Positions 30,917 to 33,155 of a stretch of 33,155 nt of DNA are shown piece by piece. The DNA is from a virus, in IMG/VR virus record IMGVR_UViG_3300017605_000811, positions 1-33,155 of that record, one strand, 5' to 3'. Position numbers and translations under genes: made by a program. How positions within the stretch are numbered: position 1 is the first letter of the stretch; each line of letters starts with the position of its first letter. The notes under the pieces are model-generated. The model was not told the DNA's origin, searched no databases, and saw nothing but the letters and a program-made list of their open reading frames with translations.

Positions 30917-31941
30917 TTCGCACCCCCTTTCACCATCTCAAACTGCTGAAGCATGACCGGCCTCGTCTTTGCCCCCCGCAGCAGCCGAATCAATCGCTCA
31001 GCATCGGCCTTGGGCACAGCATCCCAATCCGGCAGGCTGTCGGCATCCTTCAGCATCCCGCCTTCGCTCATCACGCGGATGAAGGTGGCGAAGTCGTAGC
31101 CCGCGGTTTCCACGATTTCCTTGAGCTGTTGGGTTTCGCTGAGGGCGGCGGGCTTTTCGCGTTCGGCGGGCGGCTCTGGGGCAAGGCCGGCTTGGGCTTC
31201 TGCGGGTTCGTCAGCGGCCGGCACCTCGAACGTGTTCATGACCGCTACAAGCGATTCAGCCGGCGCAGCCACCGGCTTGGGCGGCAGTTCGTCATCCGCC
31301 TCCACCGCATCCCGAAGTTCCGGCGAGAGCGGCAGCCATTTCGAGAGCCTGCGAAAGGCAGTCTTCTTGGCCATCTCGTTCCAATCCGTCACCCACGGGC
31401 CAGCATTGGCCGCCTTCGAGCGTTTTCGCACAGCCTCGACTTCCTCCATGCCCAGCACCTCAGCCTTCTCTGTGCCATCCTTCAGCGTTGCCAGGGCATA
31501 GGCGGCATAAACCGGCCCGCGGGGCTTCCTGAAGTTGATCGTGTGGCGTTTGATTTCCCCGCGGTCGTAGTCGAACTCGTCTTGCTCGCAGACAACATCA
31601 GCGTGGAGCTTTGAGACGGTGCCAGAGCGGAAGATCAGCTCGACTAGGCCCTTATAGTCGATGATGAGCTGACACTGATTGCCGAAGGGGATCAGGTGTG
31701 CGCGTCGGCCGTCCGGTTCAAGCCCGAGTTGCGAGAGCGAGAGGAGCGCGTTGAAGAAGCTGGCTTGATCGCAATTGGCCAGCTTCGGCGTCTTCATCAG
31801 GGTCGTGCAGGCGACGCGGATGAAGCGATCCGGGGTCAGGTGACGGGGCAGCGCCTTGGCCACGGCTTCTTTGAAGGCGGGGCTCTCCAGATGCGTGCGG
31901 ACGGTTGGCCCACCGTTGGGGCGAGGGAGGGCAGTGCTCAC
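30913..31941 (-). CDS. recT: RecT-family single-strand annealing protein
   Basis: A 342-residue recombinase. The hallmark block LSQLGLEPDGRRAHLIPFGN (residues about 70-88) followed by CQLIIDYKGLVELIFRSGTV is diagnostic for RecT; VYAAYALATLKDGTEKAEVL and KKTAFRRLSKWLPLSPEL close the core. The C-terminal 110 residues carry a Pro/Ala-rich linker and a small helical domain (SETQQLKEIVETAGYDFATF) not typical of the minimal family. It anneals complementary strands in phage replication and repair. No RecE-like exonuclease is seen in the window; it may lie upstream. ATGA overlaps on both ends. Confidence 0.92.
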   Translation of the reverse strand: MSTALPRPNGGPTVRTHLESPAFKEAVAKALPRHLTPDRFIRVACTTLMKTPKLANCDQASFFNALLSLSQLGLEPDGRRAHLIPFGNQCQLIIDYKGLVELIFRSGTVSKLHADVVCEQDEFDYDRGEIKRHTINFRKPRGPVYAAYALATLKDGTEKAEVLGMEEVEAVRKRSKAANAGPWVTDWNEMAKKTAFRRLSKWLPLSPELRDAVEADDELPPKPVAAPAESLVAVMNTFEVPAADEPAEAQAGLAPEPPAEREKPAALSETQQLKEIVETAGYDFATFIRVMSEGGMLKDADSLPDWDAVPKADAERLIRLLRGAKTRPVMLQQFEMVKGGAK

Positions 31942-32330
31942 TTGCGGCCTCCTTTCGCCCCAAGAACGCGGTTAATCTCCGCAAGATTGGCTTCCTCGGC
32001 TTTTTCGAAATCCGTCAACTCCGGCTGATTCGGGTCCGGAATCGCCCGATCAATCGTCCGCGAATGCCGAATGCTGAAGGAGAGCTTGGTCTCCATCTTA
32101 TCTTTCTCCAGGTCCAGGCTCACGCCAAAGCTCAGCGCGAACTTCGCATTGGTCTCATTCAACTGCGCTTCCTCTTCGGCCTGCTGCCATGCTTTGAGGA
32201 TCTCACTCTCGGCGTCATGGATTAACTGCGGCACATCCAGGGCGAACGCGGTCGCAATGGCGCGCAGCTTCGGGTTCTCCGGAAGAGTCGCGCTTGACTC
32301 CCCCTCGCTTTCAGGTTTAGTTTTCATCAT
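31938..32330 (-). CDS. Unknown early protein
   Basis: A 130-residue acidic protein starting at ATGATG (32330 or 32327). KLRAIATAFALDVPQLIHDA then a helix-rich segment (ILKAWQQAEEEAQLNETNAK) and a strand pair (FALSFGVSLDLEKDKMETKL). It ends DFEKAEEANLAEINRVLGAK. No family recognised. The position before recT suggests a recombination accessory. ATGA overlap to recT. Confidence 0.65.
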   Translation of the reverse strand: MMKTKPESEGESSATLPENPKLRAIATAFALDVPQLIHDAESEILKAWQQAEEEAQLNETNAKFALSFGVSLDLEKDKMETKLSFSIRHSRTIDRAIPDPNQPELTDFEKAEEANLAEINRVLGAKGGRK

Positions 32331-32344
32331 TAGTTCAGTTTGCG

Positions 32345-32375
32345 CCCCGGTTTCATACGCCGGGGTTTTTGTTTT
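32345..32375. promoter_or_regulatory. GC hairpin in the leader before the recT operon
   Basis: CCCCGG (32345-32350) and CCGGGG (32360-32365) form a perfect six-pair stem with a nine-base loop. On the plus strand it is followed by TTTTTGTTTT, the layout of an intrinsic terminator facing against all genes. On the minus strand the loop contains an ATG (32356) that opens an eight-codon frame ending in TAA at 32330, where the next gene's ATG begins. It could block antisense transcripts, or control translation of the downstream genes. Confidence 0.5.
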
Positions 32376-32568
32376 AATGCTCCTCGCTCAGTGCATTGTT
32401 CACGGCTCTGCGCAACTTCCGTTGCATCTCCTTCGCCAGCTTCACCCAGCCTTCTTGTTCCGCCACGTTAAGGCAGAAGAATTCCGTCATGCCGTCATCT
32501 GCTCGGCCCTTTCGATACCCGTGGACGAGGCTGAACATGCGGATTGCGATTGTAAGCGCGTCGCTCAT
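32374..32568 (-). CDS. Small unknown protein
   Basis: A 64-residue protein, MSDALTIAIRMFSLVHGYRK then a helical basic C-terminal half (WVKLAKEMQRKLRRAVNNAL). ATGA overlap with the upstream membrane protein; its stop lies at the T tract of the GC hairpin. No recognised family; composition is consistent with a small DNA-binding or regulatory protein. Confidence 0.65.
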   Translation of the reverse strand: MSDALTIAIRMFSLVHGYRKGRADDGMTEFFCLNVAEQEGWVKLAKEMQRKLRRAVNNALSEEH

Positions 32569-32765
32569 TTCAAAAGAACGGCGAGCCGACCGCGAGAAGA
32601 GGAGGAAATCTCGCTGCTGGGGGTTGTCGGCCCGCCGAAAAGCGGGGTGCGGATGCGCGGCTCGTTAATCGGAAACCGCCGCCAGCGTTTGGCGGATGGC
32701 CGGAGGGCGCAGAGGAGGAGAAGCGCGGGGGCGAGGCTGAGGGAGAGGAGAGGGAAAAGGCTCAT
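32565..32765 (-). CDS. Small protein with N-terminal membrane segment
   Basis: A 66-residue protein starting MSLFPLLSLSLAPALLLLCA, one hydrophobic helix, then a basic and Ser/Pro-rich tail (RPSAKRWRRFPINE). ATGA overlaps on both sides make it a real member of the operon despite low complexity. Orientation and role unknown. Confidence 0.6.
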   Translation of the reverse strand: MSLFPLLSLSLAPALLLLCALRPSAKRWRRFPINEPRIRTPLFGGPTTPSSEISSSSRGRLAVLLK

Positions 32766-32998
32766 GCTTTTACCCCCTCCGGAGCCGTGGGTTTCGCCGC
32801 AGTGAAAAGCTTAACGCACTTCGGACAAAGCCAAAGTGGATGCCGATTCTCAGTATCAGCGAACTTGCTTCCCCATCCGAGTTTGCGCGCCTCGACGAAG
32901 TTGGCGCCTGCGGTGATCCAAAAGCGTTGCGAGGGATCGCCGGTGATGGAAGCACCGCAGCCGCCGTCGCAGAAGAGGGTTGCTGAGTAGAGGGTCAT
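32762..32998 (-). CDS. Small zinc-ribbon protein, tandem copy
   Basis: A 78-residue protein starting MTLYSATLFCDGGCGASITG at 32998 (an upstream start at 33019 is rejected because of ATGA with the preceding gene). CDGGC and LWLCPKCVKLF form a CxxxC/CxxC ribbon about 45 residues apart, with ARKLGWG between. It resembles the upstream partial gene in spacing, so the two may be a duplicated pair. Likely nucleic-acid or protein contact; no function known. Confidence 0.7.
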   Translation of the reverse strand: MTLYSATLFCDGGCGASITGDPSQRFWITAGANFVEARKLGWGSKFADTENRHPLWLCPKCVKLFTAAKPTAPEGVKA

Positions 32999-33155
32999 AG
33001 GCCTTGCTCCCCCAGACATTTCTCGCAGAGGACGACCCGACCGTCATCAACTTGCCAGCCGCGAAAGCGTGCATGCGCCTTTGCGCTCATTTGAGCGAAG
33101 ATGGCCTCTGTTTCGGTTTCACCGCTAACCGTCCCATCGCATTTCGAGCACAGAA
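32995..33155 (-). CDS. Zinc-ribbon protein, 5' end beyond window
   Basis: Only the last 52 residues are present. LCSKCDGTVSGE and VVLCEKCLGEQGL give two CxxC knuckles separated by a helix with ARFRGWQ, the same plan as the next gene. The TGA overlaps the next ATG (ATGA). The start is outside the window. Confidence 0.6.
   Translation of the reverse strand, partial: LCSKCDGTVSGETETEAIFAQMSAKAHARFRGWQVDDGRVVLCEKCLGEQGL

Noticed and set aside
1-33155. tRNA genes, CRISPR arrays, insertion sequences, integrase or attachment sites
   Set aside because: No cloverleaf-like sequence, no regularly spaced repeats, no transposase or integrase motifs were seen on either strand.

Overview
This window looks like about 33 kb of a tailed double-stranded DNA phage or prophage (Caudoviricetes). 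Every supported gene lies on the minus strand, so the genome reads from high to low coordinates. Neither end is complete: partial genes run off both edges. Capsid and packaging genes are of the lambda type: GpA-like large terminase, lambda-type portal, S49 maturation protease, gpW-like connector. The tail set (tube protein, chaperone-like gene, tape measure) points to a short-tailed siphovirus. The host is inferred only. Asn/Thr-rich secreted proteins with FN3 and LamG folds, scarce Shine-Dalgarno sites and a GC content that looks mid-50s by eye would fit Verrucomicrobiota or another PVC group. No host gene confirms this, and no integrase or repressor is present.

Layout from right to left. 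(1) 33155-26515, early region: small zinc-ribbon and membrane proteins, a RecT annealing protein, a coiled-coil protein, a RusA-type resolvase, a probable replication initiator, and several unknown small genes. (2) 26518-22911, packaging: small terminase, a 76-aa unknown, a 27-aa membrane microprotein, large terminase, an AT-richer HNH endonuclease, and a gpW-like connector. (3) 22911-16982, head: portal, S49 protease, coiled-coil scaffold, major capsid protein, probable cement protein, an intrinsic terminator, an FkbM methyltransferase-glycosyltransferase fusion, and a head-tail adaptor. (4) 16985-10793, tail: gp10-like protein, terminator-like protein, tail tube, chaperone-like protein, a 388-aa tape measure, three unknown tail proteins and a tail-tip-like protein. 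(5) 10796-1, a cassette of adhesins and fibres (YadA-like head repeats, a 1300-aa fibre, two LamG-like proteins, an FN3 protein, a LamG plus beta-helix protein) followed by two small membrane proteins and a partial secreted protein.

The genes behave as one compact polycistron. About thirty junctions are ATGA or GTGA overlaps, so translation is probably coupled along the whole segment. Where coupling breaks, other signals appear: four gaps carry a TTGACT(T/A) motif 14-19 bases before the next start, and a perfect GC hairpin with a T tract follows the cement gene.

The most unusual property is region 5. All seven fibre- or adhesin-like proteins, plus the partial protein at the left edge, begin with a Sec-type signal peptide or a single N-terminal hydrophobic anchor. 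Ordinary phage tail fibres fold and assemble in the cytoplasm. This cassette may therefore represent exported fibres, host-surface adhesins or depolymerases carried by a phage.
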